The notes: a model not told the origin generated them from the letters alone. Counted from the stretch's first letter, positions 25,152-36,204 are shown. The stretch: DNA of 45,806 nt from Cereibacter changlensis JA139 (GCF_003034985.1 NZ_PZKG01000028.1:1-45806), one strand, 5' to 3'. Translations and numbers: made by a program.

Positions 25152-25868
25152 ATGGAATGGCGGGACGAGGGCGCGCTGCTCTCCATGCGCAGGCATGGCG
25201 AGAGCTCGGCGATCATCGAGGTGTTCACGGCGGCGCATGGGCGTCATGCCGGGGTGGTGCGCGGCGGGGCCTCGCGCCGCTCGGCCCCCATCCTGCAACC
25301 CGGCGCCCAACTTGCGGTGAACTGGCGCGCCCGGCTCGACGACCATATCGGCGCCTATACGGTCGAACCCCTGCGCTCGCGCGCCGGGCTCATGGCCGAC
25401 CGGCTGGCGCTGGCCGGGCTCAACGCGATCTGCGCCATGATCCGCGTCGCCCTGCCCGAACGCGAGCCGCATCTGCATCTCTGGCACATGACCATGGCGC
25501 TGCTCGATGCATTGGAGGCCCCCGGCTGGCCGCCGCACTACCTGCGCTGGGAGATGCTGCTGCTGGACGAGATCGGCTTCGGCCTCGATCTCTCCACCTG
25601 CGCCGTCACCGGCAGCCGCGAGGATCTGGCCTATGTCAGCCCCAAGACCGGCCGCGCCATCAGCGCCGAGGCGGCGGGCGACTGGGCGCCGCGCCTCTTC
25701 CCGCTGCCGCCCGTGCTTCTGGGGCAGGGGCCCGCCACCCAGACTGAGCTGGCCCAAGGTCTGGCGATCACCGGCCATTTCCTGACGCGCGAGCTCGCCC
25801 ATGCCCGCAACGACCGCGGCCTGCCCGAGGCGCGGGCCCGGCTTCTCGACCTGCTCTCCCGCCCCTGA
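25152..25868 (+). CDS. recO: DNA repair protein RecO
   Basis: 238 aa. The N-terminal OB fold is recognisable ([34 protein letters not shown] cut short here), with [14 protein letters not shown] and a helical C-terminal part. A C4-like site is not evident: only CAV and a few single Cys. RecO loads RecA in the RecFOR gap-repair pathway. Position after era supports it. It is the last gene of the long plus-strand run. Confidence 0.9.
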   Translation: MEWRDEGALLSMRRHGESSAIIEVFTAAHGRHAGVVRGGASRRSAPILQPGAQLAVNWRARLDDHIGAYTVEPLRSRAGLMADRLALAGLNAICAMIRVALPEREPHLHLWHMTMALLDALEAPGWPPHYLRWEMLLLDEIGFGLDLSTCAVTGSREDLAYVSPKTGRAISAEAAGDWAPRLFPLPPVLLGQGPATQTELAQGLAITGHFLTRELAHARNDRGLPEARARLLDLLSRP

Positions 25869-25937
25869 CCATCCGCGACCCGGAATGTCGCGCACAAGCC
25901 AGACGCAGGGCGCCCGGAGGGGGCCAATGGGCGGGCC

Positions 25938-27173
25938 ATGGCGACGCGCAATATCCCCATCTTCCTGAAACACACGCCGACCCCGCGTGTCGAATCCTTC
26001 GCCCTTCTGGCCGGGCTCGAGGCCGCAGTGCGCGGCATCCTGATCTCGGTCATGCCGCTGACCATCTATGACGCCGTGCTCGACGCCGGCGTGGTGTCGC
26101 GGATCTACTTCCTCGTCGGCATCGCTTCGCTGCTCTGGGGCCTGCTGGTCCCCTGGGCCACCCGCCATGTGCCGCGCCGCTGGCTCTACACGCTCGGCAC
26201 CGGGCTCTATCTCGTCGGCATGACGCTGGCGGTCATCGGCGGGCCAATCACCGTGCCGCTGGCGCTTCTGGCCAATGCGCTGGCGACGGTGACGATCTTC
26301 GTCTGCTTCAACGCCTATGTGCTCGACTACATCGCCCGCGCCGATCTCGGGCGCTGCCAGTCGATGCAGATGCTCTACGCGGCCGCGCCTTGGGCGCTCG
26401 GCCCGATGCTGGGCGTCTGGCTGCGCAGCCTCTGGCAGCCCGCGCCCTTCCTGATCGCCGCGGTCTTCTCGGTGGCGCTCTGCATCGCCTTCTGGATCCT
26501 GCGGCTCGGCAACGGCAAGCAGATCACCCGCGCCAAGGGCCCGGCGCTGAACCCGCTGGCCTATCTCGGCCGCTTCTTCAGCCAGCCGCGGCTGATCGCC
26601 GGATGGCTCTTCGCGGTGATCCGCTCCTGCGGCTGGTGGGTCTATGTGGTCTACCTGCCGATCTACTGCATCGAATCCGGCCTCGGCGACAAGGTCGGCG
26701 GCGTCGCGCTGTCGCTCTCCAACGCGCTCCTCTTCACCACGCCGTTCCTGCTGCGCTTCGTCTACCGCCGCACCGTCCGCATCGCCGTGCGCTCCGCCTT
26801 CGCGCTTTGCGCCATGGCCTTCATCGGCGCGACGCTGGCTTCCGGCCTGCCGTGGATCACCGTGCTGCTGCTGATGGTCGGCTCCACCAGCCTCGTCCTG
26901 CTCGACGTTGCGGGGGGCCTGCCCTTCATGATGGCGGTGAAACCCTCGGAGCGGACGGAGATGGCCGCCGTCTACTCCAGCTTCCGCGATGTCTCGGGCA
27001 TCCTCACCCCCGGTGCGGCCTATCTGGTGCTGCTGGCGGCGCCCCTCGCCGGGGTCTTCGCCGCCTGCGGTCTCGGCATGGCGGCGGCATGGGTCATGGC
27101 GGGCCGGCTGCACCCCCGCCTCGGCACCGCCCGCCCCTCGCGCGGCGGGCAGCCGCTGCCGAAGGCCGCCTAG
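25938..27173 (+). CDS. MFS transporter
   Basis: 411 aa with about 12 hydrophobic segments, e.g. FLVGIASLLWGLLVPWATR, LYTLGTGLYLVGMTLAVIGG and LIAGWLFAVIRSCGWWVYVVYL. The loop WATRHVPRRWLYT between helices 2 and 3 is of MFS type. It is an inner-membrane permease; substrate unknown. It starts with ATG at 25938, about 70 bases after recO. Its stop overlaps the convergent mcd stop by three bases (CTAG). Confidence 0.85.
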   Translation: MATRNIPIFLKHTPTPRVESFALLAGLEAAVRGILISVMPLTIYDAVLDAGVVSRIYFLVGIASLLWGLLVPWATRHVPRRWLYTLGTGLYLVGMTLAVIGGPITVPLALLANALATVTIFVCFNAYVLDYIARADLGRCQSMQMLYAAAPWALGPMLGVWLRSLWQPAPFLIAAVFSVALCIAFWILRLGNGKQITRAKGPALNPLAYLGRFFSQPRLIAGWLFAVIRSCGWWVYVVYLPIYCIESGLGDKVGGVALSLSNALLFTTPFLLRFVYRRTVRIAVRSAFALCAMAFIGATLASGLPWITVLLLMVGSTSLVLLDVAGGLPFMMAVKPSERTEMAAVYSSFRDVSGILTPGAAYLVLLAAPLAGVFAACGLGMAAAWVMAGRLHPRLGTARPSRGGQPLPKAA

Positions 27174-28834
27174 TCCAGCAGCCGCCGCGCGATCACCTGC
27201 GCCTGGATCTCCGCCGCCCCCTCGAAGATGTTCAGGATCCGCGCATCGCAGAGGATGCGGCTGATCTGATACTCCAGCGCAAAGCCGTTGCCGCCGTGGA
27301 TCTGCAGGGCATTGTCCGCCGAGGCCCAAGCCACCCGCGCCCCCAGCAGTTTCGCCATCCCCGCCTCCAGATCGCAGCGCTGGCCGTGGTCCTTCTCCCA
27401 GGCCGAGAAATAGGTCAGCTGCCGCGCCACCATGATCTCCACCGCCATCATCGCCAGTTTCCCGGCGACGCGCGGAAACTCGATCAGCGCCTTGCCGAAC
27501 TGCTTGCGGTCCTCGGCATAGCCCATCCCCACCTCCAGCGCGTTCTGCGCCACGCCGATGGCGCGGGCGGCGGTCTGGATGCGCGCGCTCTCGAAGGTCT
27601 GCATCAGCTGCTTGAAGCCTTGCCCCGGCACCCCGCCCAAGAGGTTCTCGCCCTTCACCTTGAAGCCGTCAAAGCCGATCTCGTATTCCTTCATCCCGCG
27701 ATAGCCGAGCACCTCGATCTCGCCGCCGCTCATGCCGGGGGTGGGGAAGGGCGCCTCGTCGGTGCCCGGCGTCTTCTCGGCCAGGAACATCGACAGGCCG
27801 CGGTAATCCGCGGTCTCCGGCTCGGTCCGCGCCAGCAGCGTCATCACATGGGTGCGGGCGGCATGGGTGATCCATGTCTTGTTGCCGCTCACCACCCAGT
27901 CCTCGCCTTCCTTCACCGCCCGCGTCCGCAGCGACCCCAGATCGGACCCGGTGTTGGGTTCGGTGAAGACCGCCGTCGGCAGGATCTCGGCCGAGGCGAG
28001 CTTCGGCAGCCAATAGGCCTTCTGTTCCTCGGTGCCGCCACACAGGATCAGCTCCGCCGCGATCTCGCTGCGCGTGCCCAAGGATCCCACGCCGATATAG
28101 CCGCGCGACAGCTCCTCCGAGACCACCACCATCGAGGCCTTAGACAGCCCGAAGCCGCCGAATTCCTCCGGGATCGTCAGGCCGAACACCCCCATTTCCG
28201 CCAGCGCCTCGATGATCTCCATCGGGATCAGCTCGTCGCGCAGGTGCCAGCCATGGGCGAAGGGCGCCACCTTCTCGTCGGCGAAGCGGCGGAACTGGTC
28301 GCGGATCATCTCCAGCTCCTCGTCCAGCCCCGAGGCGCCGAAGGTCGCCCGCCCGTGGTTGTCGCGCATCAGCTCCACCAGCCGCATCCGCGCCGCCGCC
28401 GTGTTGCCCGCCATCAGCGCCGCCACCGCCGCACCGGGAGCCTCCGCCTCGATCCCCAGATCCGACAGCCGCGCCATCTCGCCCTGCGACATCGGGATGC
28501 CGCCGCGGATCTGGCAGAGGTATTCGCCATAGCCGATCTGCAGGATCAGCGCCTCCATCTCGCCGAAGCGACCCTCGCCCTCCAGCTTCACCGCCCAGGC
28601 CCGCATCTGCCGCAGCGCCTCGGTATAGGTGGCGAGCCAGGCCAGCGCATGCGCCGCATGCTGGTGCTGTTCCAGCGCCGCGCCCGACACCTTGCCGCCC
28701 CGCGTCACCTCGGCCCGCAGCGCCTCGCGCGCGCCCCCGAACAGCGCCTCCACCTCGGGCAGGGCCTCGGCCGTCAGCGGCAGGAGCCCGGCGATAAGCG
28801 GGGCGGCGGGGCGGATCGTGGCGTCCTTCGGCAT
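27170..28834 (-). CDS. mcd: (2S)-methylsuccinyl-CoA dehydrogenase
   Basis: 554 aa, an acyl-CoA dehydrogenase with a ~165-residue N-terminal extension (QHAAHALAWLATYTEALRQM, GYGEYLCQIRGGIPMSQGEMARL). This extension and total length distinguish Mcd of the ethylmalonyl-CoA pathway from ordinary 380-aa enzymes. FAD-binding segments TAVFTEPNTGSDLGSL and WVVSGNKTWITHA are present. A Glu in NIFEGAAEIQ (Glu538) occupies the usual C-terminal catalytic position. It oxidises methylsuccinyl-CoA to mesaconyl-CoA, passing electrons to ETF, whose genes are at 38199-39886. ATG at 28834 has AAAGGAGT upstream; a longer in-frame start exists but lacks it. Confidence 0.88.
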   Translation of the reverse strand: MPKDATIRPAAPLIAGLLPLTAEALPEVEALFGGAREALRAEVTRGGKVSGAALEQHQHAAHALAWLATYTEALRQMRAWAVKLEGEGRFGEMEALILQIGYGEYLCQIRGGIPMSQGEMARLSDLGIEAEAPGAAVAALMAGNTAAARMRLVELMRDNHGRATFGASGLDEELEMIRDQFRRFADEKVAPFAHGWHLRDELIPMEIIEALAEMGVFGLTIPEEFGGFGLSKASMVVVSEELSRGYIGVGSLGTRSEIAAELILCGGTEEQKAYWLPKLASAEILPTAVFTEPNTGSDLGSLRTRAVKEGEDWVVSGNKTWITHAARTHVMTLLARTEPETADYRGLSMFLAEKTPGTDEAPFPTPGMSGGEIEVLGYRGMKEYEIGFDGFKVKGENLLGGVPGQGFKQLMQTFESARIQTAARAIGVAQNALEVGMGYAEDRKQFGKALIEFPRVAGKLAMMAVEIMVARQLTYFSAWEKDHGQRCDLEAGMAKLLGARVAWASADNALQIHGGNGFALEYQISRILCDARILNIFEGAAEIQAQVIARRLLD

Positions 28835-28998
28835 GGCGAGACTCCTTTGCTGCGACTGCGAAGGAGGTAGCCTCTCTGCAGTCATCGCGCAACAAAAATT
28901 CAACGCATGGATAACGGGCGCATGAAAATGTCTCGTCCGATTCGACCGTGCAGCCGTCGGATCAAAGCGCTAAGACGGCCCGGCAGCGGAGGATTTCC

Positions 28999-29766
28999 AT
29001 GGACATGCTGATGGCGGGGCTCACCCCCGCAGCCTTCTGGGCCGCGATGGCGGTCACGCTCTTTTCCGGTTTCGTGAAGGGGGCCATCGGTTTCGCCATG
29101 CCGATGATCATGATCTCGGCCTTCTCCTCCTTCCTGCCGCCGGAGGTGGCGCTGGCCGGGATGATCCTGCCGACCCTGCTGACCAATTTCAGCCAGGCCT
29201 TCCGCCAGGGCTGGGGCCCGGCGTTCGAGTCGATGCGGAAATACTGGCGCTTCCTCGCCGGGACCATCGTCTTCATCCTCGTCTCGGCGCAATTCGTGCG
29301 CGACATCCCGCAGATCGTCTTCCTCCTGATGCTCGGCCTGCCGATCACCGCCTTCGCCGCGCTGCAACTGGCGGGCCGCAGCCTTGCCCTGCGGCTGGAG
29401 CATCGCCGCCGCGCCGAGACCGTGCTGGGCATCATCGGCGGCCTCTATGGCGGAGTGTCGGGCATCTGGGGCCCGCCGCTGCTGGTCTACCTGCTGTCGG
29501 TCGGGGCCGAGAAGCGCGAGGCGATCCGGGTGCAGGGCGTGGTCTTCCTGATCGGCGCGGCGACGCTGACCTTCGCACACTTGAACTCGGGCGTGCTGAA
29601 CGCCGCCACCGTGCCCTTCTCGCTGGCCCTCGCCGTCCCCGCCTTCCTCGGCATGGTGGTCGGTTTCGCGGTGCAGGACAGGCTGGACCAGACCCGCTTC
29701 CGCCGCTGGACCCAGATCCTGCTGGTGCTCACCGGGCTGAACCTGATCCGGCAGGCGCTGTCCTGA
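28999..29766 (+). CDS. TauE/SafE-family membrane transporter
   Basis: 255 aa, about eight membrane segments. Typical TauE/SafE features are FSGFVKGAIGFAMPMIMISAF at the N-terminus and GIIGGLYGGVSGIWGPPLLVYL in the middle (paired G-rich half-repeats). Members move sulfite, sulfoacetate or related anions; substrate here unknown. ATG at 28999 follows GCGGAGG; an earlier in-frame start gives a hydrophilic N-terminal tail and no Shine-Dalgarno. It ends at a bidirectional terminator shared with pckA. Confidence 0.88.
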   Translation: MDMLMAGLTPAAFWAAMAVTLFSGFVKGAIGFAMPMIMISAFSSFLPPEVALAGMILPTLLTNFSQAFRQGWGPAFESMRKYWRFLAGTIVFILVSAQFVRDIPQIVFLLMLGLPITAFAALQLAGRSLALRLEHRRRAETVLGIIGGLYGGVSGIWGPPLLVYLLSVGAEKREAIRVQGVVFLIGAATLTFAHLNSGVLNAATVPFSLALAVPAFLGMVVGFAVQDRLDQTRFRRWTQILLVLTGLNLIRQALS

Positions 29767-29770
29767 ATGA

Positions 29771-29795
29771 AAAAGGGCGCCCGCGGGCGCCCTTT
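29771..29795. terminator. Bidirectional terminator between the TauE gene and pckA
   Basis: GGGCGCC-CGCG-GGCGCCC preceded by AAAAA and followed by TTT, starting 5 bases after the TauE-type stop and 24 bases beyond the pckA stop on the other strand. Confidence 0.85.
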
Positions 29796-29818
29796 CCGTT
29801 CCGACTGTCGCTCCGGCC

Positions 29819-31417
<1,599 letters not shown>

Positions 31418-31523
31418 ACTGCAAGCTCCCCGAGGCCGTGTGTAGCGGCGGTTTCCGGTTCGAAGGCGGTATCCCGGGCCAAGAGGATACCCGTCGGCGC
31501 CCGGATCGGAGGCCGACGCAAAA

Positions 31524-31551
31524 GCTATAACATGAGCTTTCCTTGTCGCAA
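31524..31551 (-). promoter_or_regulatory. Candidate pckA promoter
   Basis: On the minus strand TTGCGA (31546-31551) and TATAGC (31524-31529) with a 16-base spacer, giving a leader of about 100 bases before the pckA ATG. Confidence 0.6.
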
Positions 31552-31568
31552 CAGGCGCAGGATGCGTC

Positions 31569-31600
31569 GTTAGCGCAACCAGCGACAGGTTAGCGCAACC
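31569..31600 (-). repeat. Paired operator-like direct repeat upstream of pckA
   Basis: GTTAGCGCAACC occurs twice (31569-31580 and 31589-31600), exactly 20 bases apart, so on the same face of the helix. On the minus strand each reads GGTTGCGCTAAC. They lie just upstream of the pckA -35, an activator-like position. Candidates are ChvI or a LacI-family protein. Confidence 0.65.
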
Positions 31601-31755
31601 TCGGCGCGCGACCGCCCGATGCACGGCGGATTTTAACCCCTGCGCGATCACCCTGCGGTCGTGGCGGGGCGCGATTCGCACTTGAGGGTTGATTCCCCCC
31701 GAAGGAACCCGGATCATGAGCGGAAAGTCGCATAAACAGAACAGGAACATGCCCG

Positions 31756-32457
31756 ATGGCCCGGATCGCCCTTGTCGATGACGATCGGAATATCCTGACG
31801 TCCGTCGCCATGACGCTGGAGGCCGAGGGTTTCGAGGTGGAGACCTACACCGACGGCCAGTCGGCGCTCGACGCCTTCCTCAAGCGCATGCCCGACATGG
31901 CGGTGCTCGACATCAAGATGCCGCGCATGGACGGCATGGACCTGTTGCAGCGCCTGCGGCAGAAGACCTCGATCCCGGTGATCTTCCTCACCTCCAAGGA
32001 TGACGAGATCGACGAGGTGCTGGGCCTGCGCATGGGGGCTGACGACTATGTGAAGAAGCCCTTCTCGCAGCGCCTGCTGGTCGAACGCATCCGCGCCCTG
32101 CTGCGCCGGCAGGAGGCCATCGCCACCGGCGAGGTCGCCGTGTCGGAAGAGACCCGGATCATGGAGCGGGGCAACCTGCGCATGGACCCGCTGCGCCACT
32201 CGGTCGCCTGGAAGGGGCAGGATGTGTCGCTGACCGTCACCGAATTCCTGCTGCTGCAGGCGCTGGCCCAGCGGCCCGGCTTCGTGAAAAGCCGCGACCA
32301 GCTGATGGACGTGGCCTATGACGATCAGGTCTATGTCGACGACCGGACCATCGACAGCCACATCAAGCGGCTGCGCAAGAAGATGCGCGGGGCGGACCCG
32401 GAGTTTTCCGCCATCGAGACGCTCTACGGCATCGGCTACCGCTACAACGAGGAATGA
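31756..32457 (+). CDS. chvI: Response regulator ChvI
   Basis: 233 aa. Receiver with Asp8/Asp9, phosphoacceptor Asp52 ([19 protein letters not shown]), Thr79 and Lys101. The winged-helix output domain has [17 protein letters not shown] and ends GIGYRYNEE. Its position divergent from pckA and followed by a sensor kinase, hprK, rapZ and PTS genes identifies ChvI/ExoI-type regulators, which control envelope, acid and carbon responses in alphaproteobacteria. ATG at 31756; Shine-Dalgarno AGGAA lies about 12 bases upstream, so translation may be moderate. It is two bases from chvG. Confidence 0.9.
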   Translation: MARIALVDDDRNILTSVAMTLEAEGFEVETYTDGQSALDAFLKRMPDMAVLDIKMPRMDGMDLLQRLRQKTSIPVIFLTSKDDEIDEVLGLRMGADDYVKKPFSQRLLVERIRALLRRQEAIATGEVAVSEETRIMERGNLRMDPLRHSVAWKGQDVSLTVTEFLLLQALAQRPGFVKSRDQLMDVAYDDQVYVDDRTIDSHIKRLRKKMRGADPEFSAIETLYGIGYRYNEE

Positions 32458-32458
32458 G

Positions 32459-34186
32459 ATGACGGCCCCGCCGCGCGCCCCGGGCAAGGGCAAGGAAGCG
32501 CGGCCGCCGCCGCCGCCGCGCCCCGGCGACCTGCTCCTGGGCGAGGATTGGCTGTCGCCCGACCAGCTGGCCGATCCGGCGCTGCACCAGACCCGGGTGC
32601 GGCGCGGTCTGGTGTCGCTGAACCGCTCGCCGCTGGCGCGCAAGATCATCATCTTCAACCTGCTGGCGCTGGTGGTGCTGGTCTCCGGCGTGCTCTTCGT
32701 CAACCCGTTCCGCGAGAATCTGGTGCTGCAGCGCGAGCGGGCGCTGGTCGGCCAGTCGCGGCTGATCGCCAATGTCTTCGAGGCGCGGATGCCCGCCGCC
32801 GGCGAGGCCGCGCTGGGGGCTGAGGACGGCATCGACGTGCAGCAGACGCTGGCCGGCATCGTGCTGGACCCGGGGGTCGAGCTCTTCATCTTCGACGCCG
32901 AGGGCGCGCTCCTGGCCTCGGGCCGCGACGACAGCGGGCGGGTCGACGACCTGTCGCCGCGCTCCACCCTGATCACCGATTTCCTCAATCTGGTCTGGGA
33001 CGGCGCCTCGCGGCTCTTCTCCGGCGGCGCGGCCGGCCCGCCGGAGATCGCGGCGGTCGATCTGGCGCGGCAGGCCTTCCCGCAGGCCCGCGACGGCGCG
33101 CTCTCGGCCAATATCGGCCGCGACGGCAACGGCGGCGCGCTGTTCACCGTGGCGACGCCGATCCGCCGCGGTGACGCGGTGGCCGGGGTGGTGGCCCTGA
33201 CCTCGGCGGCGGGCGAGATCGACCGGCTGGTGCGCTACGAGCGCGAGCAGATCCTGCAGATGTTCGTCGTGGCGCTGCTCGTCTCCATCGGCCTCAGCCT
33301 CGTCCTCGCTTCCACCATCGCCAACCCGCTCTCCGACCTCGCCGCCGCCGCCGAGCTCGGCCGCGACCGCGACGCCCGCCGCATGGCCCCCGGAAGGGTC
33401 CGCATCCCCGACCTCACCGCCCGGCCCGACGAGATCGGCCGGCTGTCGGTGGCGATGCGCGGCATGGTCGCCGCGCTCTACGAGCGGATCGAGGCCAACG
33501 AACAATTCGCCGCCGACGTGGCGCATGAGATCAAGAACCCGCTGGCCTCGCTGCGCTCCGCCGTCGGCACCATGCGGGTGGCGAAACGCGACGACCAGCG
33601 CGAGAAGCTCTTGGAGGTCATCGAGCATGACGTGCGTAGGCTGGACCGGCTGGTCAGCGACATCTCCAACGCCTCCCGGCTCGACAGCGAGCTGGTGAAG
33701 GAGGAGGAGGAGGAATTCGACCTGCTGCACACACTCGGCGGGCTCGGCTCCTATTTCGCCGAGCAGGCGCGGGCCAAGGGTGTCGACTTCATCTCGGACC
33801 TGCCGGGCGAACCGATCGAGATCCGCGGGCTGGAGGCGCGGCTGGCGCAGGTCTTCGTCAACCTCATCACCAACGCCCTGTCCTTCTGCGAGGAGGGCGA
33901 CGCGGTGCGAGTCTGGGCCCGGCGCCGCGCCAACCGGGTGCTGGTGGTGGTGGAGGACACCGGCCCGGGCATCCCCGATCAGGCGTTGACCAAGGTGTTC
34001 AAGCGCTTCTACTCCGAACGCCCCGAGGGCCAGTTCGGCAACCACTCCGGCCTCGGCCTCGCCATCTCGAAGCAGATCGTCGAGGCGCATGGCGGGGTGA
34101 TCTGGGCCGAGAACATCCGCCCGACCCATGCCGACATCACGTCCGACCCGCTGGGCGCCCGCTTCGTCATCGGTCTGCCGGTGTGA
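32459..34186 (+). CDS. chvG: Sensor histidine kinase ChvG
   Basis: 575 aa. A proline-rich cytoplasmic N-terminus, membrane segment about 63-82, periplasmic sensor region to about 265, second membrane segment about 266-287. HAMP-like linker, then the H-box FAADVAHEIKNPLASLRSAVG with phosphorylated His356. ATP-binding boxes: FVNLITNALSF (N), VEDTGPGIPD (G1), GNHSGLGLAISKQIVEAHGG (G2). It should phosphorylate ChvI. It starts one base after the chvI stop and its own stop overlaps the hprK GTG (GTGA). Confidence 0.92.
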   Translation: MTAPPRAPGKGKEARPPPPPRPGDLLLGEDWLSPDQLADPALHQTRVRRGLVSLNRSPLARKIIIFNLLALVVLVSGVLFVNPFRENLVLQRERALVGQSRLIANVFEARMPAAGEAALGAEDGIDVQQTLAGIVLDPGVELFIFDAEGALLASGRDDSGRVDDLSPRSTLITDFLNLVWDGASRLFSGGAAGPPEIAAVDLARQAFPQARDGALSANIGRDGNGGALFTVATPIRRGDAVAGVVALTSAAGEIDRLVRYEREQILQMFVVALLVSIGLSLVLASTIANPLSDLAAAAELGRDRDARRMAPGRVRIPDLTARPDEIGRLSVAMRGMVAALYERIEANEQFAADVAHEIKNPLASLRSAVGTMRVAKRDDQREKLLEVIEHDVRRLDRLVSDISNASRLDSELVKEEEEEFDLLHTLGGLGSYFAEQARAKGVDFISDLPGEPIEIRGLEARLAQVFVNLITNALSFCEEGDAVRVWARRRANRVLVVVEDTGPGIPDQALTKVFKRFYSERPEGQFGNHSGLGLAISKQIVEAHGGVIWAENIRPTHADITSDPLGARFVIGLPV

Positions 34187-34611
34187 GCGGCGCGGCCGAG
34201 ACCCTGCTGCACGCCAGCTGCGTCGCCGTGGCGGGGCAGGGTCTGCTGATCCTCGGCGCCTCCGGCAGCGGCAAGTCGGCGCTCGCCCTGCAACTGATGG
34301 CGCTGGGCGCGCAGCTGGTCGCCGACGACCGCACCCTCTTGCGGCGCGAGGGCGAGGCGCTGCTCGCCACCTGCCCCCCCGCCCTCGCCGGGCTGATCGA
34401 GGCGCGCGGCATCGGCATCCTGAGCGCCGCCGCCGTACCGGAGGCCCGCGTGACGCTGGCCGTCGACCTCGACCGGCGCGAGACGGAGCGATTGCCACAG
34501 TCCCGTAACATTACGGTGCTCGGCCTGCCGCTTGACCTTGTGCTCGGGCAGGAAGGCGGCCATTTTCCCTCTGCGCTCCTGCTCCGTCTGACCTCGGGCA
34601 GGGTTGCCTGA
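34183..34611 (+). CDS. hprK: HPr kinase, short form
   Basis: 142 aa. Walker A GASGSGKS (25-32) and LVADDRTLL identify the HprK kinase domain. The N-terminal domain of Gram-positive HprK (about 310 aa) is missing, as usual in alphaproteobacteria. It would phosphorylate HPr at Ser46, encoded 1.7 kb downstream, linking carbon state to regulation. GTG start overlaps the chvG stop by four bases, so translational coupling to the ChvG sensor is likely. Confidence 0.9.
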   Translation: MSGAAETLLHASCVAVAGQGLLILGASGSGKSALALQLMALGAQLVADDRTLLRREGEALLATCPPALAGLIEARGIGILSAAAVPEARVTLAVDLDRRETERLPQSRNITVLGLPLDLVLGQEGGHFPSALLLRLTSGRVA

Positions 34612-34622
34612 CGGGTAGTGAC

Positions 34623-35528
34623 ATGGCCATGGTGGAACAGCTGCAGGAACACCGGCTCGTGCTGGTCACCGGCCCCTCGGGCGCCGGACGCTCCACCGCG
34701 ATCCACGCGCTGGAGGACATGGGCTTCGAGGTGATCGACAACCTGCCCCTCTCGCTGGTGCCCCGCCTGACCGAGGGCCCGCCGCTGGGCCGCCCCATCG
34801 CGCTGGGCCTCGACGTGCGCAACCGCGACTTCAACGCCACCGCCCTGATCGAGCTGATCGACAGCCTGACCCAGGATCCCGGCGTCTCGCTCGAGGTGCT
34901 CTACATCGACTGCGCGCCGGGCGTGCTGGTCCGCCGCTACTCCGAAACCCGCCGCCGGCACCCGCTGGCCCCGGCCGAGACCCCCTCCGAGGGCATCGAG
35001 CGCGAGATCGACCTGCTGGCCCCGATCCGGGTGCGGGCCGACCACCTGATCGACACCAGCGAGATGTCGCCGCACGACCTGAAGGCCGAGCTCGGCCGCT
35101 GGTTCGACGGCGGCGCCGTCGCCCGGCTGGCGGTCTCGGTGCAATCCTTCTCCTACAAGCGGGGCGTGCCGCGCGGGGTCGACATGATTTTCGACTGCCG
35201 CTTCCTGCGCAACCCCTACTGGGTCGAGATGCTGCGCGCGCTCGACGGCCGCGATCCGGCGGTGGCCGAGCATATCCGCGCCGACCCGCGCTTCCTGCCC
35301 TTCTTCGAGAAACTCACCGATCTGGTGCTCTTCCTGCTGCCGGCGCAGCTGGAAGAGGGCAAGGCGCATCTCTCGATCGGCTTCGGCTGCACCGGAGGGC
35401 AACACAGATCCGTGGCAATCGCTGAAATGCTGGGCAATGTGCTTGCGCAGGCCGGTTGGCCGGTGTCAAAACGACATAGGGAACTGGAACGCAGGGCGGC
35501 AACGATGCTCCCCACGGGAACAGGGTGA
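34623..35528 (+). CDS. rapZ: RNase adapter protein RapZ (YvcJ-like)
   Basis: 301 aa. N-terminal nucleotide-binding site [11 protein letters not shown] (16-25): the usual Walker A lysine is Arg23. Then [25 protein letters not shown] and the C-terminal domain with [24 protein letters not shown] and [13 protein letters not shown]. In enterobacteria RapZ guides RNase E to the GlmZ sRNA, controlling glucosamine phosphate synthesis; the alphaproteobacterial role is less clear. ATG at 34623, 11 bases after hprK. Confidence 0.92.
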   Translation: MAMVEQLQEHRLVLVTGPSGAGRSTAIHALEDMGFEVIDNLPLSLVPRLTEGPPLGRPIALGLDVRNRDFNATALIELIDSLTQDPGVSLEVLYIDCAPGVLVRRYSETRRRHPLAPAETPSEGIEREIDLLAPIRVRADHLIDTSEMSPHDLKAELGRWFDGGAVARLAVSVQSFSYKRGVPRGVDMIFDCRFLRNPYWVEMLRALDGRDPAVAEHIRADPRFLPFFEKLTDLVLFLLPAQLEEGKAHLSIGFGCTGGQHRSVAIAEMLGNVLAQAGWPVSKRHRELERRAATMLPTGTG

Positions 35529-35535
35529 ACTGGGC

Positions 35536-35934
35536 GTGATCGGTATCGTCATCGTTGCTCATGGCGGTCTGGCGCGGGAATATCTTTCCGCCGTCGAGCA
35601 TGTGGTCGGCAAGCAGGAGGCGATGGCGGCCATCGCCATCGAGGACGACCACGACCGCACCGCCAAGCAGGCCGAGATCAGCGCGGCGGCCACCCGGGTG
35701 GACCGCGGCGCGGGCGTCGTAGTGGTCACCGACATGTTCGGCGGCTCGCCCTCCAACCTGTCGCTGCCCGCCTGCGCCGGGCGCGACCGCCGCATCATCT
35801 ACGGCGCAAACCTTCCCATGCTGATAAAACTCGCCAAGTCGCGCGAACTCGCCGTCCCCGAGGCTGTCGCTCTGGCGCTCGACGCCGGACGCAAGTACAT
35901 CAACAGTCTGGATCTTGGCGGCGGGGCGGACTGA
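35536..35934 (+). CDS. PTS system mannose-type EIIA component
   Basis: 132 aa. The start GIVIVAHGGLAREYL places the phosphorylated His at residue 9, and VVVVTDMFGGSPSNLS is the second family block. No EIIB, EIIC or EIID genes follow, so this is the regulatory, not sugar-transporting, type. GTG at 35536, seven bases after rapZ; its stop touches the HPr start. Phosphate would come from HPr next door. Confidence 0.92.
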   Translation: MIGIVIVAHGGLAREYLSAVEHVVGKQEAMAAIAIEDDHDRTAKQAEISAAATRVDRGAGVVVVTDMFGGSPSNLSLPACAGRDRRIIYGANLPMLIKLAKSRELAVPEAVALALDAGRKYINSLDLGGGAD

Positions 35935-36204
35935 ATGACATCACGGATCTTGCGTATCGTGAACGAGAAGGGGCTGCATGCCCGCGCTTCGGCGAAATTC
36001 GTCGAGATCGTCGAAGCCCACGATGCGCAGGCCGAGGTGCTGAAGGACGGCATGTGCGTCTCCGGCGACTCGATCATGGGGCTTTTGATGCTCGCCGCCT
36101 CCCGCGGCACCGAGATCGAGGTGCGCACCAGCGGCAGCGACGCCGACAAGCTGGCGGCGGCGCTGGAACTGCTGGTCTCCGAGAAATTCGGCGAGGATTT
36201 CTGA
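35935..36204 (+). CDS. ptsH: HPr family phosphocarrier
   Basis: 89 aa. His15 in KGLHARASAKF is the PEP-derived phosphate site, and Ser46 in GDSIMGLLML is the HprK target. The last gene of the ChvGI-PTS operon, directly abutting the EIIA gene. Enzyme I (ptsP or ptsI) is not in the window. It carries phosphate between enzyme I and EIIA and reports PEP/nitrogen state. Confidence 0.94.
   Translation: MTSRILRIVNEKGLHARASAKFVEIVEAHDAQAEVLKDGMCVSGDSIMGLLMLAASRGTEIEVRTSGSDADKLAAALELLVSEKFGEDF

Larger units (their letters stand above)
31418..31755. promoter_or_regulatory. pckA-chvI divergent regulatory region
   Basis: 338 bases without a gene. It contains the pckA promoter candidate (31524-31551) and a pair of GTTAGCGCAACC repeats. 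I found no convincing sigma-70 promoter for chvI and no ORF with a ribosome binding site. Confidence 0.7.
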
